Source: Hanleya hanleyi (lineage: Eukaryota > Mollusca > Polyplacophora > Lepidopleurida > Hanleyidae). From it: DNA of 64,000 nucleotides. The notes below the pieces were generated by a model, which worked only from the letters and a program-made list of their open reading frames with translations, was not told where the DNA came from and made no database searches. Location: contig JAVTVY010018782.1 of the NCBI GenBank assembly GCA_036873755.1, forward strand, positions 1 to 64,000. Reading direction: 5' to 3'. A program made the position numbers and the translations under genes. Position 1 is the stretch's first letter, and each line of letters opens with the position of its first letter. This document shows, one piece after another, positions 34,831-45,099 of the stretch.

Positions 34831-36700
34831 CTTTATCATATACCTATGCGTGCTAGGATAGTGATACACACTCGCGTTTTCTGTTTCCGTATCACCCTAG
34901 TCGCTATCTGTATCGCCCTACTCGGTAACCGGAACTATTTTCGCTGGTGACTTGGCAACCTGTCGGAGAAAGCCCGTGAAGCCCGTTCTGTTCTAATAAT
35001 AGAACTGAAAACTTTACACATGCTGATCCGTTCTGAAGGGTATTTCCAGGTCAATACAAATGGATTTACACTTGCGATAATATATGCATATATACTAAAC
35101 CTATTCTGAGTCTGATTTTGGCCTTCCTGACCGTCAATCTGAGCCTTGTTAACTTACGGTGGGCCATATCCGCCGTACCTCACTGATTACTGTGCGACGA
35201 AATCATTGAAAAGTTCATCACATAGTGAGCAACAACTTGCGAGAATTAATTTAAATAGTAACGCTGAATGATGTAAAAATTTCAACAAAAAGAATCTAGT
35301 CGATTATGATACCATCCGTTTTATTCCAAGACTTAAAATCAAATATAGGCCTGTTACCCGGTATTTGAAATTATTTCTTGATGGCGAATACAAATGAACG
35401 AAAGACAAACTCTGTGGCTCTACCGCGTGACCACGTTGTCAGTGACAAGAACTGAACAAAAGCACGAACACATGGCTACTCTGGCTCGTAATGTTGTTTT
35501 AGTCTATATGTTGTAAGTCTCTTAACGTTGAAAATAAACACGCCGATATTCCTCCCCCCCCATTTTCAGCCGCCTTGATGGGCACTGCACGCTCCCCGTC
35601 TGGCCATGGATTATCGGTGCAATTGCCCCTGCAAGCTCTGCTTGACTACTGCTTTATAGAAAACATCAGACAGTTGATCCACAGTTATAAAATAGACAGC
35701 AATTCAATCACGTGTTTTCTTATTCAAATCAAAAGTCATTTGAAAACTTATGTTTGATTCGATAAATCCAAGAGAAACAGTAAGAACCAATCATGATCGA
35801 AACCTGGTAGGCCTAGTATTTTTTATTTATTTTTTTGATCCGATTTAGATGTAATACGGTCGTATGAACATTATGCAGCTGGCAGCGTGAACACGGGACA
35901 GTAAGTTTTCTGGGCAAACCTTAAATCCCACCCATTTCGTTTCTCCATAAAGTTTCGTCTCGCCAAACCACTGATGAACTTTCCTTGCCGTGAATTTCAA
36001 CAACTGCCTCTTAGCCATCGGGCATGCGTCGATCTATACACGTACCTTTAACACTGACCAACTGACTGTAAAATGTAATTCCTGAATCAAGAATCGTCTG
36101 TGACACTGTCGGAACCGCGTTGTTTGTTTGAATCACTGTTTGAATTTCTCAGTTGGAGAATTTCCGTACGCCTGCATCGATCCATCGTGTTTCGCAGTTC
36201 GAATGACAGTTTGTTGAACAACACATCAAACAGTATATATGTACGTTTCAAGTTCACCATTTCTGCATTCCTCGATGTCAAATACTGCGGGAAGTAATCT
36301 TCCAACCTGACTCTATCTTTCTTCTCTCTTTCTCGTTTTGTTTATCCTGACCTAGTTTGTTCCATCGCGCGAGTTTATTTTTGGCCCAGTGCCACTTGCG
36401 CGGATTTATTCAATTAGGTCAAATGAGCCTTACCACGTCACGTACACAATCAATGCGCGTCATAACACATAGTTCGGAATTCAAACGCCCTATTAGGTGA
36501 ATAAAAACATCCTAAGAGTTCGGTATATGATAAATATATCATCACGACACTGTGTTGTTCCCGCACTTTGTATCAGCTCTCGTTCTCGGAGTCTGATCGC
36601 CGCATAGACCTCGACCTGCGGTCTCGGTCGATACGGCGATCAGACTCCGAGAACTCGAGCTGATACAAAGTGCGGGAACAACACAGTGTCATGATAATAT
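34831..36700 (+). repeat. Giant inverted repeat, left arm
   Basis: From 'ctttatcatatacctatgcg' (34831) inward, this arm is the reverse complement of 36880-38789 with only scattered substitutions and small indels. Examples are 'gtgaagcccgttctgttcta' (about 34974) against 'tagaacagaacgggcttcac' (about 38623), and 'gggacagtaagttttctggg' (about 35896) with its mirror near 37660. Open frames within it (35575-35757, 36087-36305, 36100-36297) recur in mirrored form in the other arm, mostly broken. No recognised protein. The inner end is a 155-bp palindrome (36543-36697). Confidence 0.96.
36543..36697. repeat. Nested palindrome at the inner end of the left arm
   Basis: 'gacactgtgttgttcccgca' at the left returns as 'tgcgggaacaacacagtgtc' at the right. 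Both halves include 'tatcagctc', 'gttctcggagtctgatcgcc' and a GC-rich centre near 36620 with 'gacctcgacc' and 'ggtctcggtc'. The pairing is nearly complete, giving a hairpin of about 75 bp. The same unit is present again at 36881-37034, so four half-copies sit within 500 bp. Confidence 0.96.
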
Positions 36701-36880
36701 ATATGTATCACCTAACAATACAAGCCGAACTTGATTGAGGTCGTGAACTCGGCTGTGTCTCTTGGCTGTGTTTACATTGAAGATGTCTGAGCATATTATG
36801 ACGACGATAGAAGGTTCTCTGACAGAAGGTACACGTACTCGACATGATTCCCGCACAGTGGGTGGATACATATATATTAT
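36701..36880. repeat. Single-copy loop of the giant inverted repeat
   Basis: About 180 bases between the two nested palindromes are not mirrored and are therefore the only unique sequence in the structure. They are almost filled by the minus-strand zinc-finger frame. Confidence 0.85.
36708..36845 (-). CDS. Small C2H2 zinc-finger protein or exon in the palindrome loop
   Basis: The 45-codon frame begins 'MSSTCTFCQRTFYRR' and carries one complete C2H2 finger: Cys5, Cys8, His21 and His26 (C-x2-C-x12-H-x4-H), with Phe12 and Leu19 at roughly the usual core positions. The tail is serine- and glutamine-rich and stops just before the nested palindrome. The frame is open upstream to an ATG at 36941, but the extra residues are palindrome sequence, so I prefer the ATG at 36845. 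A single finger is too little for strong sequence-specific binding on its own, so this may be one exon of a larger protein or the remnant of an element-encoded protein. Its restriction to the unique loop is notable. Confidence 0.5.
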   Translation of the reverse strand: MSSTCTFCQRTFYRRHNMLRHLQCKHSQETQPSSRPQSSSACIVR

Positions 36881-37034
36881 CATGACACTGTGTTGTTCCC
36901 GCACTTTGTATCAGCTCGAGTTCTCGGAGTCTAATCGCCATATCGACCGAGACCGCAGGTCGAGGTCGATGCGGCGATCAGACTCCGAGAACGAGAGCTG
37001 ATACAAAGTACGGGAACAACACAGTGTCATGATG
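36881..37034. repeat. Nested palindrome at the inner end of the right arm
   Basis: Same unit as 36543-36697, in mirror position. Small differences ('cgagttctc' versus 'cgttctc', 'taatcgcc' versus 'tgatcgcc') show that the two nested palindromes have begun to diverge. Confidence 0.96.
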
Positions 37035-38789
37035 ATATATTTATCATATGCCGAACTCTTAGGATGTTTTTATTCACCTAATAGGGCGTTTGAATTCCGA
37101 ACTATGTGTTATTACGAGCATTGATTGTGTACGTGACGTGCTAAGGCTCATTTGACCTAATTGAATAAATCCGCGCACGTGGCACTGGGCCAAAAATAAA
37201 CTCGCGCGATGGAACAAACTAGGTTAGGATAAACAAAACGAGAAAGAGAGAAAAAAGTCAGGTTGGAAGATTACCTCCCGCAATATTTGACATCGAGGAA
37301 TGCAGAAATGGTGAACTTGAAACGTACATATATACTGTTTGATGTGTTGTTCAACAAACTGTCATTCGAACTGCGAAACACGATGGATCGATGCAGGCGC
37401 CGCGTACGGAAATTCTCCAACTGAGAAATTCAAACAAAGATTCAAACAAACAACGCGGCTCCGACAGTGTCACAGACGATTCTTGATTCAGGAATTACAT
37501 TTCACAGTCAGTTGGTCAGTGTTAAAGGTACGTGTATAGATCGACGCATGCTCGATGGCTAAGAGGCAGTTGTTGAAATTCACGGCAAGGAAAGTTCATC
37601 AGTGGTTTGGCGAGACGAAACTTTATGGAGAAACGAAATGGGATTTACGGTTTGCCCAGAAAGCTTACTGTGCCGTGTTCATGCTGCCAGCTGCATAATG
37701 TTCATACGACCGTATTACATCTAAATCGGATAAAAAAAATAAATAAAAATACTAGGCCTACCAGTATTCGATCATGATTGGATTTTACAGTTTCTCTTGG
37801 ATTTATCGAATCAAACATAATAATGACTTTTGATTTGAATAAGAAAACACGTGATTGAATTGCTGTCTATTTTATAACTGTGGATCAACTGTCTGTACCT
37901 GGAATTCAGATGTGTTCTATAAAGCAGTAGTCAAGCAGAGCTTGCAGGGGCAATTGCACCGATAATCCATGGCCAGACGGGGAGCGTGCAGTCCCCATCA
38001 AGGCGGCCTGAAAATGGAGATTTGCTGCATCGGTTATCACTTCACCGAAGACGAACGGGGGGGGGGAGCAATATCGGCGTGTTTATTTTCAACGTTAAGA
38101 GACTTACAACATATAGACTAAACAACATTACGAGCCAGAGTGGCCATGTGTTCGTGCTTTCGTTCAGTTCTTGTCACTGAAAACGTGGTCACGCGGTAGA
38201 GCCACAGAGTTTGTCTTTCGTTCATTTGTATTCGCCATCAAGAAATAATTTCAAATACCGGGTAACAGGCCTATATTTGATTTTGAGTCTTGGAATAAAA
38301 CGGATGTTATCATAATCGACTAGATTCTTTTTGTTGAAATTTTTACATCATTCAGCGTTACTATTTAAATTAATTCTCGCAAGTTGTTGCTCACTATGTG
38401 ATGAACTTTTCAATGATTTCGTCGCACAGTAATCAGTGAGGTACGGCGGATACGGCCCACCGTAAGTTAACAAGGCTCAGATTGACGGTCAGGAAGGCCA
38501 AAATCAGACTCAGAATAGGTTTAGTATATATGCATATATTATCGCAAGTGTAAATCCATTTGTATTGATCTGGAAATACCCTTCAGAACGGATCAGCATG
38601 TGTAAAGTTTTCAGTTCTATTATTAGAACAGAACGGGCTTCACGGGCTTTCTCCGACAGGTTGCCAAGGTCACCAGCGAAAATAATTCCGGTTACCGTGT
38701 AGGGCGATACAGATAGCGACTAGGGTGATACGGAAACAGAAAACGCGAGTGTGTATCACTATCCTAGCACGCATAGGTATATGATAAAG
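36881..38789 (-). repeat. Giant inverted repeat, right arm
   Basis: Mirror of 34831-36700, ending 'cgcataggtatatgataaag' at 38789. It carries one extra piece of about 40 bp near 38020-38060 ('agatttgctgcatcggttat...') absent from the left arm, where a C-run lies instead. The right arm also has a longer G-run there (38058-38068). No matching target duplication was found outside the tips: left flank 'cggccactga', right flank 'actcactct'. Confidence 0.96.
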
Positions 38790-38841
38790 ACTCACTCTAA
38801 TGCATTACACACGACGTTATATGATCACCTCACTCTCTCTC

Positions 38842-38885
38842 CTCGTTTTCATCTTCATCATCTTCATCCTCATCTTCATCCTCCT
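38842..38885 (+). repeat. 'catctt' microsatellite
   Basis: Imperfect 'ttcatc(ct/at)' hexanucleotide run immediately outside the right tip of the giant inverted repeat. Confidence 0.9.
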
Positions 38886-38889
38886 ACTC

Positions 38890-39890
38890 ACTAATCCCCT
38901 CGTAGCAAGTACGCATGCTCGCTGATGATGTCACCGGATGCACACTATGTTCAATGGATACCGGCGTCCGAATATCAAGATAATCGCGTCAGCCCCTCTA
39001 GTGCATGTGTGAAAGTTTGCCTGTTACTTGCAGACAGGCGGTGCTCTCTCCGGGTACTCCAGATTTTTCTATAAAATGGCTCTCAACATATAAGTGCATT
39101 AACCTTGAGTGTGACATGTTACATTAAAGCAAACTCCCCGTCCCCCTATGTGCGATGGACTTTACTGACAAGAGATAATTGATCACTCCAATATATACAA
39201 AACGACTTGTAAAGCCATCTTGCAGGAAATCAATTTTGGCTGAAGCAACAAAAGAATTTTAAGGATGTGGAACTGCAGTATTTATTAGAGAAATTGCGAT
39301 TATTTCTCAAAGTAGCGGTATGGCATTGTACCGCTTATTCCATTCTTCATTAATGTTCCTAGATTATGTAGAAACTCATGTCTGGTTTTATAATATATGA
39401 ACACTAATTAGAGTGGACGAAATAGAGGGTGTGTGAATGAAATAATGGTTTTTGAATGTTCACCGACATGACCGGTGGTTCAAGTTCATTCAGGTGAGAA
39501 TATTTACTTATTTAATGCAGAATGGCTACACAAGAACAACCCTCGTTATCGTATCACAATACATATATATCTTCCTTTCCGTAATTGGTGTCATTAATTT
39601 TGCTTTTTTTTCCTTTCGCTTCCTCTGATCCTTCACTTTCTATTAAAGCAAAGGGTTCAGTACCATGTGCACAAAATGTGGTAGCTGTAGTCCAAACATT
39701 CTACACTCATTTAAAAGCAGTAGTAGTATTCTAAACCATTTTGCAATAGGGATTTATTATGATCGATCTGCACCAAATTTCGATCGTTCCATTTTGATTC
39801 ACTCTACATCGACCTGCAGTCAATCCGTTCTTCTTGCATATGTAAATCGTTGTGGTTAGCAATGAAATTGTTCTGTTTTACCGGTTAATT
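38890..39890. other. No recognisable feature
   Basis: Contains a 64-codon frame (39665-39859) with no motif, and otherwise A/T-rich DNA leading into the 24-bp satellite. Confidence 0.4.
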
Positions 39891-39892
39891 GA

Positions 39893-42170
39893 CTAATCGT
39901 TATACTTGTTAATAATCGAATCGTTCCACTCCTTATTCAGATCGTTATACGCGTTAGTCGATCGTTTGAATTCTTAATAATCGATAATACTCGGTTATAG
40001 TCCATTCGTTGTGCTCGTTAATAGTGTTCTTTCAACCCTTCTTCTTGGTAATAATCGAATCCTTCTACTTGTTAATAATCTAATGGTTCTACTTGTTAAT
40101 AATCGAATCGTTCTACTCGTTAATAATCTAATGGTTCTACTTGTTAATAATTTAATCGTTCTACTCGTTAATAATCTAATCGTTCTGCTTGTTAATAATC
40201 GAATCGTTCTACTCGTTAATAATCTAATCGTTCTTCTTGTTAATAATCTAATGGTTCTAATTGTTAATAATCGAATCGTTCACCTTGTTGATAATCCAAT
40301 CGTTCTAATTGTTAATAATCTAATCGTTCTAATTGTTAATAATCGAATCGTTCTACTCGTTAATAATCTAATCGTTCTACTTGTTAATAATCTAATCGTT
40401 CTACTTTTTAATAATCTAAACGTTCTAATTGTTAATAATCTAATCGTTCTAATTGTTAATAATCTAATCGTTCTTCTTGTTAATAAACTAATGGTTCTAA
40501 TTGTTAATAATCTAATCGTTCTACTCGTTAATAATGTAATGGTTCTAATTGTTAATAATCGAATCGTTCTACTTGATAATAGTTCATTCGTTCCGTTCGT
40601 TTTATAGTCGAACCGTTCTCCTTGTACATAATCGAATCGTTCTACGCTTCAATATTCCGTTTATTGTGATCGTTAATAATCTAATCGTTCTACTTGTTAA
40701 TAATGTAATTGTTCTACTTGTTAATAATCTAATCGTTCTAATTGTTAATAATCTAATCTTTCTTCTTGTCAATAATCTAATCGTACTAATTGTTAATAAT
40801 CTAATCGTTCTTCTTGTTAATAATCTAATCGTTCTTCTTCTTAATAATCTAATCGTTCTACTCGTTAATAATCTAATCGTTCTACTTGTTAATAATCTAA
40901 TCGTTCTACTCGTTAATAATCTAATCGTTCTACTTGTTAATAATCTAATCGTTCTACTCGTTAATAATCTAATCGTACTAATTGTTAATAATCTAATGGT
41001 TTTAATTGTTAATAATCTAATCGTTCTTCTTCTTAATAATCTAATCGTTCTACTCGTTAATAATCTAATCGTTCTACTTGTTAATAATCTAATCGTTCTA
41101 AATGTTAGTAATCTAATCGTTCTAATTGTTAATAATCTAATCGTTCTTCTTGTTAATAATCTAATGGTTCTAATTGTTAATAATCTAAGCGTTCTACTCG
41201 TTAATAATCTAATGGTTCTAATTGTTAATAATCGAATCGTTCTACTTGATAATAGTCCATTCGTTCTGTTCGTTTTATAGTCGAACCGTTCTCCTTGTAA
41301 ATAATCGAATCGTTCTACGCTTCGATATTCCGTTCATTGTGATCGTTAATAATCTAATCGTTCTACTTGTTAATAATGTAATCGTTCTACTCGTTAATAA
41401 TCTAATCGTTCTACTCGTTAATAATCTAATCGTTCTACTTGTTAATAATCTAATCGTTCTAAATGTTAGTAATCTAATCGTTCTAATTGTTAATAATCTA
41501 ATCGTTCTTGTTAATAATCTAATGGTTCTAATTGTTAATAATCTAAGCGTTCTACTCGTTAATAATCTAATGGTTCTAATTGTTAATAATCGAATCGTTC
41601 TACTTGTTAATAATGTAATCGTTCTACTCGTTAATAATCTAATCGTTCTACTCGTTAATAATCTAATCGTTCTTCTTGTTAATAATGTAATCGTTCTACT
41701 TGTTAATAATCTAATCGTTTTTCTTGTTAATAATCTAATCGTTCTACTTGTTAATAATCTAATCGTTCTACTCGTTAATAATCTAATCGTTCTACTCGTT
41801 AATAATCTAATCGTTCTTCTTGTTAATAATCTAATCGTTCTACTTGTTAATAATCTAATCGTTCTACTCGTTAATAATCTAATCGTTCTACTCATTAATA
41901 ATCTAATCGTTCTACTCGGTAATAGCTCATTCGTTCTGTTCGTTTATAGTCGAATCGTTCTATTTGTTAATAATCGCATCGTTCTAGTCGTTAATAGCTC
42001 ATTCTTTCTTTTCGTTTATAGTCAAATCGTTCTACTTGTTAATAATCTAATCGTTCTACTCGTTAATAATCAGACCCGTCTACTATTAAATAGTTGAATC
42101 AATCTACTCGTTAATAGCCGAATCGTTATAGTCGCGAACATTCAAATCGTTCTAGTAGTGATAGTCGAAT
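39893..42170 (+). repeat. 24-bp satellite, about 90 copies, with higher-order repeat
   Basis: The unit is 'ctaatcgttctactygttaa' plus 'taat'. Because 24 is a multiple of three, all six frames tend to stay open, giving frames of 198, 243 and 291 codons on the plus strand (an eight-residue L-I-V-L-L-V-N-N repeat) and 206 on the minus. A distinct variant block ('gttcattcgttc', 'cgttttatagtcgaacc', 'attccgtttattgtgatc') recurs about 673 bp apart (about 40560 and 41233), showing a higher-order repeat of about 28 units. The edges are degenerate. There is no promoter, splice or codon-bias evidence of translation. Confidence 0.97.
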
Positions 42171-42490
42171 CGTCCTAAATGTTCATGGTGTATGTATGTA
42201 TTGTACCGATAGTCGCAAAATCAAAACTATTTGCGCCGATGGCAGCATTCTGGTCATGGTGGAATTGTAGCCAGTATAATGACAAAGACAACCGCTAGGT
42301 CAGTGATAGCATATGCCATCATTGCGCTGATGATAGGCTTATGGCCGTTGTGACATTGCGAGAATCAGAGCATTATGTCATTTGCAGCATTACAGCATTG
42401 AACTCTAACATTACGGCAAAGACAGTCCGCGGATACCTCGGTCAGTTATCGCATAATATCGCATGATAATTAATGATAACATAGCATTAT
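42171..42490. other. No clear feature; degenerate lead-in to a 50-bp repeat
   Basis: Contains repeated 'cattatg' and 'gacattg' words suggesting very old tandem sequence, but no period can be defined. Confidence 0.4.
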
Positions 42491-42690
42491 GACACTGATA
42501 TCACATGAGAATTACAGCTTTATAACGCGGATATCATTATGACACTGATATCACATGAGAATTACAGCTTTATAACGCGGATATCATTATGACACTGATA
42601 TCACATGAGAATTACAGCTTTATAACGCGGATATCATTATGACACTGATATCACATGAGAATTACAGCTTTATAACGCGGATATCATTAT
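42491..42690 (+). repeat. 50-bp tandem repeat, four near-identical copies
   Basis: Units starting 'gacactgatatcacatgaga' lie at 42491, 42541, 42591 and 42641. I see no differences between them, so the expansion is recent. From 42690 to about 42990 a looser version continues ('gacggagatagcctgat', 'gacaaggacaccattatg'). Confidence 0.97.
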
Positions 42691-43001
42691 GAAAAAGATA
42701 GCATTATCTCAAAAATAGCATAGTGCCGCCAAGGGTAGTATTTTATGTTATATGTGTGATAACATTATGAGAAGAATATCAAAACGGTACTGGTATCATT
42801 ATGACGGAGATAGCCTGATAGTACTGCTATCCATGTGACAAGAATAAAATTTTGGTGCTGGTATCATGATGACGGGGATAGCATTATGGTGCTGCTATCA
42901 TTGTGACAAGGACACCATTATGTCGAAAATAGCATAGTGCCAAAGATAGTACAATCTGTTATAGCACTGATAAGATTATAACAAGGATAGCCTAATCTCT
43001 G

Positions 43002-43165
43002 CCATGATTTGTATTCCATCCACGCCTTTATTGTAGTGGTTCATATGGACATCTTGAATGACATGACCACAAGGGCCTAGCACCGGCTAATTGAGCGGTA
43101 TTAGATACAAATATTTGAGAGCTATGATGTAATAGCCTGACGGAAATGATGAACTATACTAAGAG
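43002..43165 (+). repeat. Dispersed repeat R1, copy 2
   Basis: Closest to the 8740 copy: 'gccatgatttgta', 'acgcctttattgtag', 'catgaccaca', 'agcaccggct', 'cggtattagatacaaat' and 'gatgtaatagcc'. It lies immediately upstream of the 43.4-kb retroelement copy. Confidence 0.8.
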
Positions 43166-43344
43166 AAATAGGGGAATCTTAGTGATACTTGAAGAAAATC
43201 CACCAACGGCACCTCTCACGAGATCTCAAGTGAATCAACAGGGTGCCCTAGGGGGAATCATATCGATGCCTTGGGTTCTCGTGAGGAGAATTCATTGCTG
43301 GATTTGCCATTTCTCTCGGTGTTATGAATAAATTATGAATGTGA

Positions 43345-43366
43345 ACAACAACAACAACAACAACGA
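43345..43366 (+). repeat. (AAC)n microsatellite
   Basis: Seven consecutive 'aac' triplets. Confidence 0.95.
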
Positions 43367-43469
43367 AGGTTTGCTACTGTCCACTCATGTTGTCGGTCTT
43401 GGTATGAATTTTCATAGAATAACTTCGATCAATTTTGTAAAGAATATCCTTAGAAAATGAGAAAATCCC

Positions 43470-44280
43470 ACCAGATTTTAAGCACAACATACACGTATGG
43501 ATAGTAGTAAGCCAGTGTTGTCCTTCTCATTGATGATTCATTCTTGTACATCCTAGGGTATGTTGATCCTAGATCTTGAGGGATATATCGTATCACATTT
43601 GGAACAAAAGCGTTACAAAACCATTGTTGGGGTGACGATAAATATACCAGGTGTGAAATATGACATCGATGGTATGAAGAAAATTAAGATTCGTGTGGAT
43701 TTTACTGAACATAGACGACCAATGGTAGACGCCAAACAGCAGTGAGGTGCAGGGAATGTCAAAAACCACACGGTGAGAAGGGGAATCATACTTAGAAACG
43801 GGGGAATCGTGACGAATCCGTGAGGTATCTTGTCGAGAACCAGAGGTCTCTAACTGCCAGATACCCATTCCGGCATCATAGTGTATCCCCTGAGGTATCG
43901 TCCTGAAACTTAGGAGAATCTACCCGAGACCCGGGGGACACCAGCTTCTAGAAACCCTTTGGGCATCATGGTGAATCCCCTTTTTCTCCCAGTGTAGGTG
44001 ACCGTTAGATAGAATGGACGAATTAGTATCAGACTTAGAAACGGGAGAATCGCGACGAATCCGTGAGGTATCTTGTCGAGAACCAGAGGTCTCTAACTGC
44101 CAGATACCCATTCCGGCATCATAGTGTATCCCCTGAGGTATCGTCCTGAAACTTAGGAGAATCTACCCGAGACCCGGGGGACACCAGCTTCTAGAAAACC
44201 CTTTGGGAATCATGGTGAATCCCCTTTTCTCCCAGTGTATGTGACCGTTAGATAGAATGGACGAATTAGTATTAAGCGTG
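43470..44280 (+). mobile_element. Retroelement-associated segment, copy 1, with internal 243-bp duplication
   Basis: 43470-43800 matches 51035-51237 plus 51962-52075 (for example 'tgtacatcctagggtatgtt', 'aaccattgttggggtgacga', 'gtcaaaaaccacacgg'). The next section ('gacgaatccgtgaggtatct ... cccagtgt') occurs twice in a row here (from 43804 and from 44047, offset 243 bp) and once at 52132. The tail 'gtgaccgttagatagaa' is shared with R1. A minus-strand frame (43920-44111 and 43593-43868) repeats 'MGIWQLETSGSRQDTSRIR', simply because the DNA is duplicated. Confidence 0.85.
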
Positions 44281-44299
44281 AAAGTATTCATAAAATGTA

Positions 44300-45095
44300 T
44301 ATTCTCAATCAGAACACATATTTGTGAGGCCTGAAGTTGACCAAGCGCTTCATTCTCCACCACGTTTACCAGTCACTAGACTACAATCACAATCATTTGT
44401 ACAAAGGACATTTGTACACATATCACGAATCGTCAGATTCTTTGTATGTGCTTTAGAATAGGTTAACCGGAAGACTATACTGTGAAGTCATGTGACTCTG
44501 TCAGTATGTCGGCACCTCTTCCCACTTCCCTTATAAGTGTTGTAAAGCTACGGGGACGCCCTGTGGGGTCGGCATGCATATATGATAATCGAACTATTTC
44601 CAAAGAATCACATATCCAGGGTGTGCTGTAATTTTTCCTAGGTGCCCGGGCTCACACTTGTAGACAGATACGTCACTGTCCTCAAACAGCTAGGTGACCT
44701 GGTAAAATGGAGGATAGATGTGATCTTAAAAGATAATGATCTGCTAGGTACTGTGCTTGAACCAGCATGACCATGATCAAATTTCGTAAACAGCCCATTC
44801 GGGGAGCAGGGGTCCCCCATAATACATTGCATTGGGCAGGATCCGGTCAAGTTCACAAGACGTGAAAAGTATAAAAACTACTGTTGTTGCTTCGACACAT
44901 ATCTCCACTGAAAATACATTCCATGCAGTATGCGAACACATTGAAATAGTAACGAACGCCGACTTCACGGGAAAGGACGCGACTGCGAGATTGTTAGAAA
45001 TTCATAAACCCAGAATCGGAACCTGTCCAGCGAGAGCGGAACGAGATTTGCAACGTCTGCTCGGTGAATGTCCATGTGCACCAGAAATGCATTCT
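44300..45095. other. Retroelement interior without recognised motifs
   Basis: 44497-44570 ('agtatgtcggcacctcttcc') resembles 53533-53590 of the second copy, so this lies within the same element family. The plus frame 44832-45128 (98 codons, with 'LLEIHKPRIGTC') has no recognised domain. Confidence 0.4.
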
Positions 45096-45099
45096 AGAA

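Noticed and set aside
36087..37539. Mirrored 60-72-codon frames in both palindrome arms as conserved proteins
   Set aside because: They are the same DNA read in two orientations. The right-arm versions are altered by indels, and no domain is recognisable.
34831..38789. Target-site duplication at the tips of the giant palindrome
   Set aside because: The left flank 'cggccactga' and right flank 'actcactct' do not form a convincing direct repeat, so a transposition mechanism cannot be claimed from this copy alone.
38842..38885. Acidic-repeat coding region
   Set aside because: The TTCATC hexanucleotide run is a simple microsatellite with no extended open frame.
40011..42097. Long open frames (198, 243, 291 and 206 codons) as real proteins
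   Set aside because: They arise because the 24-bp satellite unit is a multiple of three and lacks stops. Opposite-strand frames are equally open, and there is no start context, splice or codon evidence.
43593..44363. Repeated 'MGIWQLETSGSRQDTSRIR' peptides as a small gene family
   Set aside because: The repetition simply reflects the 243-bp DNA duplication and its copy at 52.1 kb. Flanking residues differ, and no start or splice signals are shared beyond the repeat.
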